NCBI GenBank assembly: GCA_964586145.1
Contig: CAZPHH010000013.1
Coordinates: 1 to 64,000, forward strand
Length of the DNA stretch: 64,000 bases
Source: JAFGJQ01 sp964586145
GTDB taxonomy: Bacteria; Planctomycetota; Phycisphaerae; UBA1845
Direction: 5' to 3'
The notes below the pieces were generated by a model that worked only from the letters and a program-made list of their open reading frames with translations, was not told the origin of the DNA and ran no database searches. The position numbers and the translations under genes are program-made. Positions 17,201 through 25,578 of the stretch are shown here, one piece after another (position 1 is the stretch's first letter; every line of letters begins with the position of its first letter).

Positions 17201-18504
17201 GCCGGTGTGCCTCCCTTCAGGCGGTCCGTGCTGTCCGGGTCCGGAATGCGTCCCTGGGCTCGCAGTCGAACCTCAAGGCGGTTCAGCACGTCCGGCGGCA
17301 GAACGTGTTCGATCTGATCGGCGTAGCGGTGGGCGTATTCGGGTGCAATGGCCGCCTCTTCCAGCAGGAAGGCCTCCCAGAGACGATGCGCCCGGGCGGT
17401 TTTGGCCGCCTCTTCGACGCCTGCCGGCGTGAGACGGTACGCATCCGCCTCGGGCCGGACCCATCGTCGGGCCGCGGCCCGACGCAGGTGGCGGGTCAGC
17501 GCGCCGGCACTCCAGGACCGAACCTGCAGCAAGTCGCCCAACGTCACGCGGGTGGAGAAGTCCCCGCTGGCTTCGCCCGCTTCCCACATCGCCCGAAGCA
17601 GGTTCTGCATGGCGTACCGCCGACGCATCCCCCAACGCCGCAGGCCCTCCGCCAGCAGTCCGCGCCGGGGAGCGAGCAGCATCGAGAGTACGAACACCCC
17701 GGCGGCCACCAGGACGATCGTGGGGCCGGCGGGCAGACTGGCGACGTTGGCGCTGAGGGCCGTCCCCATTGCGCACGACAACATGCCGAATCCCCCCGCC
17801 AGGATCAGCATCCACCCCAGGTGGTCCGTCCAGAATCGGGCCGCTGCCCCGGGAATGATGAGCAGCGCCGCCATCAGCACCACGCCCACCGCCGGCAACC
17901 CCGCCACCGTGCATACGCACAGCAGGAACATCATCAGAACGTCCAGCCGGAACACGGGCCAGCCCAGAGCCGCGGCGAACTCGCGATCGAAGCTCAGGAC
18001 CTGGAACTCCCTGAACAGCGCCACGACCACGATGACAACCAGCACGCCGGCCGATGCGATCAGCGCCACGTCGGGCCAGGTCATCCCGGCGGCCTTGCCG
18101 TAGATGAACGTCTTGAGTCCGGCCCGGCTGCCCGCCGGATCATTCTGAATGCGGCGCAACAGCACCATGCCCAGCCCGAACAGGACGCTGAGCATGAGCC
18201 CGATGGCCGCGTCCTCCTTGATCCGCGTCTGCGATCGAACAAACGAAACGCACAGCACACCGAACACGCCGGACACCAGCGCGCCCAGCATGAACACCGG
18301 GAAACCGGCGTCGCGGAACAACAGATACGCCACGCAGATGCCGGGCAGGGCGGCATGGGCCACCGCGTCCCCCACCAGGGCCCGGCGCCGCAGCACGGCA
18401 AAGCTGCCGATGATGCCGCTGCTGAACCCGAGCAGACCCGTGCCGATCAGCACGATCCACGTGTTGACGTCCTGGAGCCGGAGCAGGCGAAGAAGGTCTT
18501 CCAT
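17197..18504 (-). CDS. Metal ABC transporter permease fused to a DtxR-like regulatory domain (second)
   Basis: A 435-residue protein. The ABC-3 permease domain (residues 1-290) carries ALVGDAVAHAALPGICVAYLL. The C-terminal part has a winged-helix region (SWSAGALTRHLRRAAARRWV), then RAHRLWEAFLLEEA and HRYADQIEHVLPPDV, the DtxR HxxxE and EH pairs. Unlike the downstream paralogue it lacks a clear PHGxxIP end. It follows the ATPase gene after 6 bases and overlaps the next permease gene by 4. Together they would form a heterodimeric channel. The two DtxR-like tails could dimerise with each other. Confidence 0.92.
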   Translation of the reverse strand: MEDLLRLLRLQDVNTWIVLIGTGLLGFSSGIIGSFAVLRRRALVGDAVAHAALPGICVAYLLFRDAGFPVFMLGALVSGVFGVLCVSFVRSQTRIKEDAAIGLMLSVLFGLGMVLLRRIQNDPAGSRAGLKTFIYGKAAGMTWPDVALIASAGVLVVIVVVALFREFQVLSFDREFAAALGWPVFRLDVLMMFLLCVCTVAGLPAVGVVLMAALLIIPGAAARFWTDHLGWMLILAGGFGMLSCAMGTALSANVASLPAGPTIVLVAAGVFVLSMLLAPRRGLLAEGLRRWGMRRRYAMQNLLRAMWEAGEASGDFSTRVTLGDLLQVRSWSAGALTRHLRRAAARRWVRPEADAYRLTPAGVEEAAKTARAHRLWEAFLLEEAAIAPEYAHRYADQIEHVLPPDVLNRLEVRLRAQGRIPDPDSTDRLKGGTPA

Positions 18505-18510
18505 GACTGG

Positions 18511-19341
18511 CTACCCCCGTCCGGGCTGTCCCGAACGCCGCATGGCCTCCGCGGTCTCCTCCAGAATTGTGAGCCGACCGCCGTACGTGCGGTGCAGGTT
18601 CTCCGGTGTGACAACCTCACGCACCGGGCCCGCCGCCACCACGCGCATGTTCAGCATCGCCGCGTGGTCAAAGTAATCCGTCAGCGTCTGAAGGTCGTGG
18701 TGAACGGCGATGACCGTCTTGCCGCCGGACCGCAGGCGGCGTAGCACCTCGATGATGGCCCGCTCCGTGGCCGCATCCACGCCGGCAAACGGTTCGTCCA
18801 TGAAGTAGATCGCCGCGTCCTGGGCGAGAGCGCGAGCCAGAAACACCCGCTGCTGCTGCCCGCCTGACAGCTGGCTGATCTGCCGGTCGGCGAACTCGCC
18901 CATGCCGACCTGGTTCAGACTTTCCCGCGCCGCGTCCCGATCGGCCGGTTGCGGACGGCGCAACCACCCGACACGCCCGTAACGCCCCATCAGCACCACG
19001 TCCAGCGCGCTGACGGGGAAGTCCCAGTCCACCGACTCCCGCTGCGGCACGTATCCGATGAGCGAGCGGGCCTCGTGCAGCGAGCGACCCAGGATCGTGA
19101 CCCGACCGCTCGCCAGCGGCACCAGCCCGAGTATGGCCTTCAGCAACGTCGATTTGCCTGCGCCGTTCGGACCGACAATGGCGATCAGCCGGTTCGCCGG
19201 CAGTTCCAGGTCCACGTCCCACAACACCGGCCTGCGGTGATAGGCTACGGTCACGTCATGCACGTGGACGGCCGGCGGGCTCGCGTCGGCGGGCAACCCC
19301 GTCGGATGCGGCGACTCGATAATGGTCGGCGTCTGCGTCAT
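18511..19341 (-). CDS. Metal ABC transporter ATP-binding protein
   Basis: A 276-residue protein with Walker A GPNGAGKST near residue 57, signature LSGGQQQRVFLARAL, Walker B AIYFMDEPFAG, and the switch histidine in VIAVHHDLQTLTDYF. It matches the MntB/ZnuC/TroB group that powers Mn, Zn or Fe import. It overlaps the solute-binding-protein gene by 4 bases and precedes both permeases, so all four genes are co-translated. A 30-residue N-terminal extension rich in Pro and Thr is unusual but the core is complete. The metal cannot be decided from this subunit. Confidence 0.96.
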   Translation of the reverse strand: MTQTPTIIESPHPTGLPADASPPAVHVHDVTVAYHRRPVLWDVDLELPANRLIAIVGPNGAGKSTLLKAILGLVPLASGRVTILGRSLHEARSLIGYVPQRESVDWDFPVSALDVVLMGRYGRVGWLRRPQPADRDAARESLNQVGMGEFADRQISQLSGGQQQRVFLARALAQDAAIYFMDEPFAGVDAATERAIIEVLRRLRSGGKTVIAVHHDLQTLTDYFDHAAMLNMRVVAAGPVREVVTPENLHRTYGGRLTILEETAEAMRRSGQPGRG

Positions 19342-20300
19342 CGTAGAGCATCCACAATGGTGTGTACGTTGTGTCGGACCATGCCGATGTAGGTGCCTTC
19401 CGGCGTGCCGGGCGGTCCCATCGCATCACTATACAGCTCCCCGCCGATCCGCACCTGGTGGCCGCGGGCCCGGCACCCGGTGATCAGCGCTTCCATGTTC
19501 CGGCGCGGCACGCTGCTTTCGACGAAAATCGCCTTGATCCGGCGGCTGACGAGGGTGTCCACCAGCTCGTTCACGTCGCGGAGGCTGGCTTCGCTCTCCG
19601 TGCTGATGCCCTGCAGGCCGCGAACCTCGATGTCATACGCCCGGCCGAAGTACCCGAACGCATCGTGGGCCGTGACGAGCACGCGATTGTCCCTGGGAAT
19701 CTCCGCGATGCGGGCGCGGGTCTCCTCGTGCAGAGCGGAAAGCTGCTCCAGGTACGCGGCGGCGTTCTGCTCGTATTCCGCCCGGCCCGCGGGGTCCACT
19801 TCGATCAGGGCGTCGCGGATTCGCTCCGTCGCCTTCGCCCAGAGGGACACGTCGAACCAGACGTGCGGATCATACTGCCCGGCGAAGTCCGGGGGCGCAC
19901 GCAGCAGGGCGCGGTCAATTCCGTCCGTGACGGCCACCGTGGGGCGGCGCGCGGCGAGACGCTCGAACTGCTCCGCCAGGCGGCCCTCCAGGAACAGGCC
20001 GTTGTAGAGGATCAGGTCGGCGCGGGACATCTCACGCATGTCGGCCGGCGAGGCGGCGTAGCCGTGCGGATCCACGCCCGGGCCCATGAGCCCGACCACC
20101 ACCGTTCGGTCTCCGCCCACAATGCCGGCCACGTCGGTGATCATCCCGATGGTGCATACCACGCGCCGTTTGCCGTTCCCCTCTGCGGAAGAGGACGGCT
20201 TGCGGCAGCCGGCGGTGAGCCAGCCGCTCGCGACAAGCAGGGCGGCAAGGGGAATCCGTGTGAGGACGGACACGGTCGGATGGCGAGTCGTCGGTTGCAT
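19338..20300 (-). CDS. Metal ABC transporter solute-binding lipoprotein (ZnuA/MntC/TroA family)
   Basis: A 320-residue protein starting at the ATG at 20300, which has AAGGAG 9 bases upstream. A GTG at 20318 would overlap that ribosome site. The signal peptide ends in the lipobox WLTAGC, so the protein is lipid-anchored. CTIGMITDVAGIVGGD, MGPGVDPHGYAASPADM, YDPHVWFDVSLW and LVTAHDAFGYFGRAY show the cluster A-I fold with the metal-binding His residues. The late IFVESSVPRR and GELYSDAM segments complete it. There is no His-rich loop of the kind typical of zinc-specific ZnuA, which favours manganese. The adjacent MntR-like repressor agrees. Confidence 0.95.
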   Translation of the reverse strand: MQPTTRHPTVSVLTRIPLAALLVASGWLTAGCRKPSSSAEGNGKRRVVCTIGMITDVAGIVGGDRTVVVGLMGPGVDPHGYAASPADMREMSRADLILYNGLFLEGRLAEQFERLAARRPTVAVTDGIDRALLRAPPDFAGQYDPHVWFDVSLWAKATERIRDALIEVDPAGRAEYEQNAAAYLEQLSALHEETRARIAEIPRDNRVLVTAHDAFGYFGRAYDIEVRGLQGISTESEASLRDVNELVDTLVSRRIKAIFVESSVPRRNMEALITGCRARGHQVRIGGELYSDAMGPPGTPEGTYIGMVRHNVHTIVDALR

Positions 20301-20321
20301 GGGGGCGCTCTCCTTCACGTG

Positions 20322-20333
20322 TAGCTCAGGCTA
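20322..20333. promoter_or_regulatory. Candidate MntR/DtxR-type operator
   Basis: The sequence TAGCTCAGGCTA is an interrupted palindrome (TAGC and GCTA arms). It sits just downstream of the minus-strand -10 box, covering the expected transcription start of the metal-uptake operon. The opposite strand reads TTTAGCCTGAGCTACA, in the general style of DtxR-family boxes. Binding by the neighbouring MntR-like protein is inferred from position. Confidence 0.45.
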
Positions 20334-20336
20334 AAT

Positions 20337-20365
20337 TGTATAGTAGGGGTTGTCAATAAGTCCAA
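20337..20365 (-). promoter_or_regulatory. Promoter of the metal ABC operon
   Basis: Reading the minus strand, TTGGAC (20365-20360) is followed after 17 bases by TATACA (20342-20337). The predicted start falls near 20330, about 30 bases before the ATG at 20300, and within the candidate operator. It overlaps the opposing mntR promoter. Confidence 0.6.
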
Positions 20366-20378
20366 TCCCTGCCATAAT
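20350..20378 (+). promoter_or_regulatory. Promoter of mntR, giving a near-leaderless transcript
   Basis: TTGTCA (20350-20355) and CATAAT (20373-20378) are 17 bases apart, close to the sigma-70 consensus. The expected start is at about 20385, only two bases before the mntR ATG at 20387, leaving no room for a Shine-Dalgarno site. Confidence 0.65.
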
Positions 20379-20386
20379 GGGCTTGT

Positions 20387-20884
20387 ATGGCTCGATCCGG
20401 CAAATCCACGCAGGCGAACGGCCGTCGGGGCGGCCCGCGGCCGGACGTGCCCGGGCCGGACGTCCAGGCCCGCGGTCACCATCGTACCCGGCGGGCCCAC
20501 CTGGTCGAGGTGGCGGAGGACTACGTGGAGACCATCGCCGACCTCCTCGACGTCCAGGGCGAGGCCCGGGCGGTGGATCTTGCCCGGCGGCTGGGCGTCA
20601 GTCACGTCACCGTGACGAAGACGGTGGCGCGGCTCCAGGAGGCGGGCCTGGTGGCCAGCCGTCCCTATCGAGCGATTTTCCTGACCCCCGCCGGGCGGCG
20701 ACTGGCCTCCCAGTGTCGGCGTCGGCACCGGGTGGTCGTGGAACTCCTGCGAAAGCTCGGCGTGGGGGAAGAGACGGCGCGGCTGGATGCCGAAGGGATG
20801 GAGCACCACATCAGCCGCCAGACGCTGGCGGCCTTCGAACGATTCACCGGGAGCCGCGGCCCTCGCCGGCACGCGCCGCGCTGA
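20387..20884 (+). CDS. mntR: MntR-like manganese transport repressor (DtxR family)
   Basis: A 165-residue protein. After a basic N-terminal tail of about 35 residues it follows MntR closely: VEVAEDYVETIADLLDVQG, a winged helix with ARRLGVSHVTVTKTVARL, then PYRAIFLTPAGRRLA, RRHRVVVELLRKLGV and DAEGMEHHISRQTLAAF. This carries the Asp, Glu and His metal ligands of the MntR type. It has no SH3 domain, as expected for the short MntR class. It is divergent from the metal ABC operon and presumably represses that operon, and perhaps itself, when Mn(II) is abundant. Confidence 0.93.
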   Translation: MARSGKSTQANGRRGGPRPDVPGPDVQARGHHRTRRAHLVEVAEDYVETIADLLDVQGEARAVDLARRLGVSHVTVTKTVARLQEAGLVASRPYRAIFLTPAGRRLASQCRRRHRVVVELLRKLGVGEETARLDAEGMEHHISRQTLAAFERFTGSRGPRRHAPR

Positions 20885-20924
20885 TTCCGGCAGTCGCCCG
20901 CTCCGCCCGTCTTTCGTTCACGGC

Positions 20925-20973
20925 TTGACTTCCGCAGTAGCGGCCGTAGCTTGGGCGGGGTCGAGCCGACCCC
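20925..20973 (+). promoter_or_regulatory. Possible promoter and 5' hairpin before the small membrane protein gene
   Basis: TTGACT (20925-20930) and TAGCTT (20947-20952) are 16 bases apart. A perfect 7-bp hairpin, GGGGTCG and CGACCCC with a 3-base loop, follows at 20957-20973, at or just after the expected start. It could stabilise the leader of the gene at 21027. Without a T-run it is a poor terminator for mntR. Confidence 0.35.
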
Positions 20974-21026
20974 CGACCGGTCGTCTTCGGCGTCCCTCGT
21001 GTTTCGTCCGTATGAGGAGCCTGTGG

Positions 21027-21314
21027 ATGAAGTCGACACGATGGCCCATCTGGAAGATCGCGGTGGCGGCGGCGAGCTGTGCCGGAGCGGCGGTCCTCCT
21101 GTTCGTCCTGTCTGTGTTTCTCGAAGGGGTGGGTGACCAACCCGAGCCGGATGCCGTCGGGCAGCAGCAATTGATGAGTCTTCCGGCCTTTGTCATGATT
21201 CTAGGGGTGGTGGCGGTCATGTTGTGCGTGCTTTCCACGATATGGCTGGGGGCCCGGATTCGTGAGTCGCGAATCCCCCCCTGGGAGCGCGGGCGGAAAA
21301 AACGCAAGCGCTGA
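21027..21314 (+). CDS. Small two-helix membrane protein of unknown function
   Basis: A 95-residue protein. The ATG at 21027 has GAGGAG about 7 bases upstream, which favours it over the ATG at 21012. A hydrophobic segment, IAVAAASCAGAAVLLFVLSV, is followed by a short acidic loop and a second segment, FVMILGVVAVMLCVLSTIWL. The end is strongly basic (RGRKKRKR), suggesting both termini lie in the cytoplasm. No family was recognised. It lies alone between mntR and the NYN-domain gene. Confidence 0.6.
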   Translation: MKSTRWPIWKIAVAAASCAGAAVLLFVLSVFLEGVGDQPEPDAVGQQQLMSLPAFVMILGVVAVMLCVLSTIWLGARIRESRIPPWERGRKKRKR

Positions 21315-21365
21315 CGCAGACCCGATCCGCAGAACACGGCTGATCCCCATTCCGCCTGCTGAGCT

Positions 21366-21890
21366 TTGGCCGTGCCCGTTCTCATTGATGGAAACAACCT
21401 CCTGTACGCTGCACGAGATGTGGCAAGTTTGCGTCAGATCGACCGGCTTGGACTCTGCCGTCTGCTCGGCCGATGGGCCTCCGGGGCCGGAACGGAGGTC
21501 ACGATCGTGTTTGACGGGCCATCCACCTCCTTGGCCATCGCTCAGCAGATGCGGGCGTTCGGCGTCCACGTGGTTTTCTCCGGCAGCCGAAGCGCGGATG
21601 ACGCCATTCTGGACGCGCTGGACGAGGCGTCAGCGGCAGGGCAATACACGGTGGTTTCCAGCGATCATGCCATCCAGCACGATGCTCGCTACCATCGCGC
21701 CACGGCCATCGATAGCGAGGCGTTCGTTCGCGACTTGCTTCGTCCGCCTGGGGCGGATCAATCCGCGCCAGACGCCCCGGACCGCGACGAGAAGCCGGAG
21801 GAACCCGCCCCCGGGGAGACGGACGCGTGGCTTCGCCGGCTTGGTTTCGATCCGGACCGCCCGTCCGACGACACGGAATGGCTCGAATAG
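21366..21890 (+). CDS. YacP-like NYN-domain protein (predicted endoribonuclease)
   Basis: Up to 174 residues. The start is a TTG at 21366 or a GTG two codons on, and neither has a strong ribosome site. The PIN/NYN acidic residues are seen in PVLIDGNNLLYAARD, VTIVFDGPS, SRSADDAILDALDEA and YTVVSSDHAIQHDARYH. This is the pattern of YacP (Rae1-like) NYN proteins, which cleave RNA on or near the ribosome. After residue 125 there is a Pro/Asp/Glu-rich linker and a short end piece, AWLRRLGFDPD. The convergent neighbour encodes ArfB, a ribosome-rescue factor, a suggestive but unproved link. Confidence 0.85.
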   Translation: MAVPVLIDGNNLLYAARDVASLRQIDRLGLCRLLGRWASGAGTEVTIVFDGPSTSLAIAQQMRAFGVHVVFSGSRSADDAILDALDEASAAGQYTVVSSDHAIQHDARYHRATAIDSEAFVRDLLRPPGADQSAPDAPDRDEKPEEPAPGETDAWLRRLGFDPDRPSDDTEWLE

Positions 21891-21899
21891 CAGGGGAAA

Positions 21900-22325
21900 T
21901 CACTCCTGCGATCGCCAGGCCCGGTCCCGCTTCTGCTGCGACCGGCGAGTCTTGTCCTCGCGGCGGTGGCGTTTCACTGAGGCCGGAACGCGGGTTTTTC
22001 GACGGGGTTTGGGTCGGTCCAGCGCCGCAGTCAGCAACTCCACCAATCGAGACACCGCGGCGTCACGGTTGGCGCCCTGGGTCCGGTGGCGTGACGCGAC
22101 GACCCGCAGCACGCCGTCCCGGCTGATTCGGGTGGCCAGCCGGCGCCGGATGCGGGCCGTCTGCTCCGGGGTGAACGCGGTGCATGCGGCCAGGTCCAAC
22201 CGAACCGTGGCGCGCGTGTTGACTTTGTTGACATTCTGCCCGCCGGGTCCGCCGCTGCGCGTGAACTCGAACGCCAGTTCGTCCGGGTTCAGCGTGGCAT
22301 GATGACCGATGGCAAGGGGTTGCAC
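21900..22325 (-). CDS. arfB: ArfB-type peptidyl-tRNA hydrolase (ribosome rescue)
   Basis: A 141-residue protein with a GTG start at 22325. It has the release-factor motif FTRSGGPGGQNVNKVNT, in which GGQ catalyses peptidyl-tRNA hydrolysis, but lacks the codon-recognition domains of RF1 and RF2. The basic C-terminal tail KRHRREDKTRRSQQKRDRAW matches the ArfB (YaeJ) tail that enters the empty mRNA channel of stalled ribosomes. It follows recJ by 15 bases on the same strand and may be co-transcribed. Confidence 0.93.
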   Translation of the reverse strand: MQPLAIGHHATLNPDELAFEFTRSGGPGGQNVNKVNTRATVRLDLAACTAFTPEQTARIRRRLATRISRDGVLRVVASRHRTQGANRDAAVSRLVELLTAALDRPKPRRKTRVPASVKRHRREDKTRRSQQKRDRAWRSQE

Positions 22326-22340
22326 GACACGGGCCTCGGC

Positions 22341-24116
22341 TCAGAGGAGTGAAGGGCCATCGTCCGCCGTGGGCGCCGGCCCGTTGGCCCCAGAAGGGAA
22401 CTGCATGTCCAGCACCTGCATCTCCACGGTGCGATGGTTGTTGAAGTCATTGATCGTCGGCTCGAATGCGAGTCGGCAGCGGCGGCTCTCCTTCAGCGGC
22501 TGTTCCAGCGAAGCCTTGCCGAACCCGATGGAGCGCAGCCGGACGGAGCCCTCCCGAAACGTTGCGGACAGGTGCTCCCCGCCCTTGCCCACGCAGCGCG
22601 GCTCACCCGCCAGCTCAACCCAACCGGTGGACAACCGCGGGGTGGGGTTGCCCGGGCCGAACGGTCCCAGGTTCAGCATGGCTTGAACCGTGGTCAGGTC
22701 GAGCTGTTCAAGTGACACTTCTGCATCGAGGCGCAGCTTGGGCCGGATGTCCGCACCCGTCAGGCGGGTGTTCGCAACCTTCGTGAAGGCCGTCGTGAAG
22801 GCATCGAGGTGTTGAGCGTCGATCCGGAGTCCGGCCGCCATGGCGTGTCCACCGAATTGCAGGAGGTGTTCGCCACAGGCCGCCAGCGCATCGTGCATGT
22901 GAAACGGCGGAATGCTGCGCGCCGATCCCTGTCCCACTTCGTTCTCGATCGCGATCAGAACGGTGGGTCGGCAGTACCGTTCCACGATCCGGGACGCCAC
23001 GATGCCGATGACCCCGGCGTGCCATTTGTCGCTGGCGAGCACAATCCCTCGACCGGCGTCGGAATTGAGCCGCCGTTCCTCGATCATCTCACAGGCCGCC
23101 CGGAAGATGCTCCGCTCTTTCGACTGGCGGGCCCGGTTGTGCTCTTCCAGGTACAGGGCAATCTCCTTCGCACGGCCGGCGTCGGCGCGGGTAAGCATTT
23201 CCACGGCCAGGCGGGCGTGGCCCATGCGGCCGGCCGCGTTCAGTCGCGGGGCCAGCTTGAATCCGGCGTCGTACCCGCTGACGTTGGCACCGGCCAACCC
23301 GGCTGATTCCAGCAGGGCGGCCAGCCCGGGGTTGTTCGTGGATTTGAGCATGGCCAGTCCGTGCCGGGCCAGGATTCGGTTCTCGCCCACCAGCGGCACC
23401 ACGTCCGCCACCGTTCCCAGGGCGACCAGCGGCAGGAGATCCATGAGCATCTGGCGGTAGGCCGGTGCCACGCGGTCGGAGCCGGACAGCTCCTGCCCGA
23501 GGGCCCACGCCACCTTGAAGGCCACCCCAGCCCCGCAGAGGGCCGGGTTGGGATACGCGCCGTTCACCGTCGGGTGGGCGATGGCCGCGGCCTCGGGAAG
23601 GACGCCGGTGGTCGTGTGGTGGTCCGTAATGATAAGGGGCAGCCCGCACTCGGCCGCGACCCGTGCCTCATCGACCGATCCGATTCCGCAGTCCACGGTG
23701 ACCAGCAGGGCGGCCCCGTCTGCCGCGATGTTGCGGACGGCAGCACTGTTGAGCCCGTACCCCTCCTCCAGGCGGTGCGGCACGTAGAAGCTTGGCGGCA
23801 CGCCGGCGGCCCGGAGGACATGCCACAGGACGGCCACGCCCGTGATGCCGTCGACGTCGTAATCGCCGTAGAGAACGATCTTTTGGCGTCTTCGGACCGC
23901 GGTTGCGATGAGGGTGGCAGCCTCTCGGGCTCCCGGCAGCAGGTCGGGCGGGTGGAGATCCCGGAGCTGGGGGTCGATGAAGGCCCGGGCGGCTTCCGGC
24001 GTGGATATCCCTCGGTTCTGCAGAAGCTGGACGACCACCGGCGGCAGATTCCACCGGCCGGGGATCGGTTGTCCGTTGGGCAATGCCTGAAGAACCCAGT
24101 CCTTGGTCATGGTCAT
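22341..24116 (-). CDS. recJ: Single-stranded-DNA exonuclease RecJ
   Basis: A 591-residue protein, the normal RecJ length. Starts at 24116 and 24110 are equally plausible. The DHH domain has YGDYDVDGITG near residue 85 and ITDHHTT near 165 with the catalytic Asp and His residues. CGAGVAFKVAWALG and the DHHA1 motif FGGHAMAAGLRI follow. The OB-fold C-terminal domain includes LEQLDLTTVQAMLNLGPFG. RecJ degrades single-stranded DNA 5' to 3' in recombination and mismatch or base-excision repair. It is divergent from the metallopeptidase gene at 24347. Confidence 0.96.
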   Translation of the reverse strand: MTMTKDWVLQALPNGQPIPGRWNLPPVVVQLLQNRGISTPEAARAFIDPQLRDLHPPDLLPGAREAATLIATAVRRRQKIVLYGDYDVDGITGVAVLWHVLRAAGVPPSFYVPHRLEEGYGLNSAAVRNIAADGAALLVTVDCGIGSVDEARVAAECGLPLIITDHHTTTGVLPEAAAIAHPTVNGAYPNPALCGAGVAFKVAWALGQELSGSDRVAPAYRQMLMDLLPLVALGTVADVVPLVGENRILARHGLAMLKSTNNPGLAALLESAGLAGANVSGYDAGFKLAPRLNAAGRMGHARLAVEMLTRADAGRAKEIALYLEEHNRARQSKERSIFRAACEMIEERRLNSDAGRGIVLASDKWHAGVIGIVASRIVERYCRPTVLIAIENEVGQGSARSIPPFHMHDALAACGEHLLQFGGHAMAAGLRIDAQHLDAFTTAFTKVANTRLTGADIRPKLRLDAEVSLEQLDLTTVQAMLNLGPFGPGNPTPRLSTGWVELAGEPRCVGKGGEHLSATFREGSVRLRSIGFGKASLEQPLKESRRCRLAFEPTINDFNNHRTVEMQVLDMQFPSGANGPAPTADDGPSLL

Positions 24117-24346
24117 CCCGGTTGCTGCGGCTGTTTCACGTGCGAGACGTGCGTGATCGCCCGTCCCCTTTGACCACTCTATCCGCGTACGGCGGGTTCG
24201 TAAACAATCCGGCGGCAGAGGTGGCTTCAAATGGAGTTGCCAGACGCCTGGAGCGTGCTAGAATCCCCGCGGGTTCGCAGCTTCGCCGAGGGAAGGGCCA
24301 AGGGTATCTGCTGCGCGAGGGGGGACACCGGGGCGGAGCGGGGCTG

Positions 24347-25546
24347 ATGGGTTGCCGATACCGTCATCCAATCACGACCCGCATCTGTGCGATGGGGGTG
24401 TGTCTGCTGCCAGTGTCCGGCTGCGCGCTGGATCTGCGCTATCTGTTGCCGCAAATCGGCGGTCAGCTCGACATCGTTGCGAATGCGATTCCAATCGAAG
24501 AGGCCCTTCAGAACGGCGCTCTAACGGAAGAGCAGGTCGCGCGCATGGAACTGCTGATCGAGGCGCGCGATTTCGCCGAAGACACCCTCGCCTTGAATGT
24601 CGAGAACGCGTACAAGCTGTACTTCGACACGGGAGACGGCCCCGTTGCCTACAACGTGTCGGCCTGTGTGAAACACGCCTTTGTACCGAAGACCTGGGAG
24701 TTTCCCATCGTCGGGACCGTGCCGTACCTCGGATACTTCACCTGGAAGCATGCGGCGCGGAAGGTGAACGAGCTCACCGCGCAGGGATATGACGTGCTTC
24801 ACTACAAGGTGGATGCGTACAGCACGCTCAGCTTCCTGCCCGACCCCGTCTTCTCCGGCATGTTGAGCCGCAACCCGCTGTCCATCGTGGAGACCATCTG
24901 TCACGAGCTGCTGCACCGCACGGTCTGGCACCCCAGCAACACCACGTTCAACGAGAGTCTTGCCACCTGGGTCGGACAGACCGGCGCCGTTCAGTTCTTC
25001 CGCGATCGGTATCCGGAGGAGCCGGAGGCGGCCCAGACGGCCGTGGAATGGTACGACGACCTGGCCCGGTACAACACCTTCATTTTCAGCCTGTATGACG
25101 GCCTGCGTGAGTTCTACGCGCAGGACATGCCGTGGAAGGACAAGGTGGACGGCCGGGAGGCCGTGTATCAGGCGGGCCGCGATCGATTCGTCAACGAGGT
25201 GCTTCCGCTCATGAACCGGCCGGACAGTTTTGCCGGCGTGGCGGACCTGCCCACAAACAACGCCTGGATCCTCGCGAACGTGCGATACAACCAGGACCTG
25301 GACCTCTTTGAGGACGTCCACGCGGCTACGGGGCGTAGCTGGCCCGATTCCATCCGGGTGTTCCGCGCGGCGGCGAACACCGCCGACCCGTTCGGGTACC
25401 TGCACGCGTGGCTGGAGCGCCAGCCGGCCGGCACGACCGAACTTGCTGAGGATTCGTCAGGGCCCGAAGGGCTCGACGAATCGGCGGAGGCGGCGGATGC
25501 GGACGCCGCCCCGATCCACGATTGCGGACCGGGTCCGCAGCCCTGA
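24347..25546 (+). CDS. Predicted lipoprotein zinc aminopeptidase (COG4324-like)
   Basis: A 399-residue protein. The signal sequence, from MGCRYRHPITTRICAM, runs into the lipobox LPVSGC, predicting a lipid-anchored envelope protein. The gluzincin motif CHELLHRTVWHP is followed by FNESLATWVGQTGAV, which gives HExxH plus the downstream Glu ligand. WEFPIVGTVPYLGYFTW is typical of the DUF4105-unrelated Aminopep family (PF10023). The end is rich in Ala, Asp and Glu. The substrate is unknown. The start was chosen for the GGAG ribosome site and the signal peptide. The next gene begins 32 bases downstream. Confidence 0.85.
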   Translation: MGCRYRHPITTRICAMGVCLLPVSGCALDLRYLLPQIGGQLDIVANAIPIEEALQNGALTEEQVARMELLIEARDFAEDTLALNVENAYKLYFDTGDGPVAYNVSACVKHAFVPKTWEFPIVGTVPYLGYFTWKHAARKVNELTAQGYDVLHYKVDAYSTLSFLPDPVFSGMLSRNPLSIVETICHELLHRTVWHPSNTTFNESLATWVGQTGAVQFFRDRYPEEPEAAQTAVEWYDDLARYNTFIFSLYDGLREFYAQDMPWKDKVDGREAVYQAGRDRFVNEVLPLMNRPDSFAGVADLPTNNAWILANVRYNQDLDLFEDVHAATGRSWPDSIRVFRAAANTADPFGYLHAWLERQPAGTTELAEDSSGPEGLDESAEAADADAAPIHDCGPGPQP

Positions 25547-25578
25547 CGTTGCTCGTCTCGCCGTTTGCGGACCTGCCC

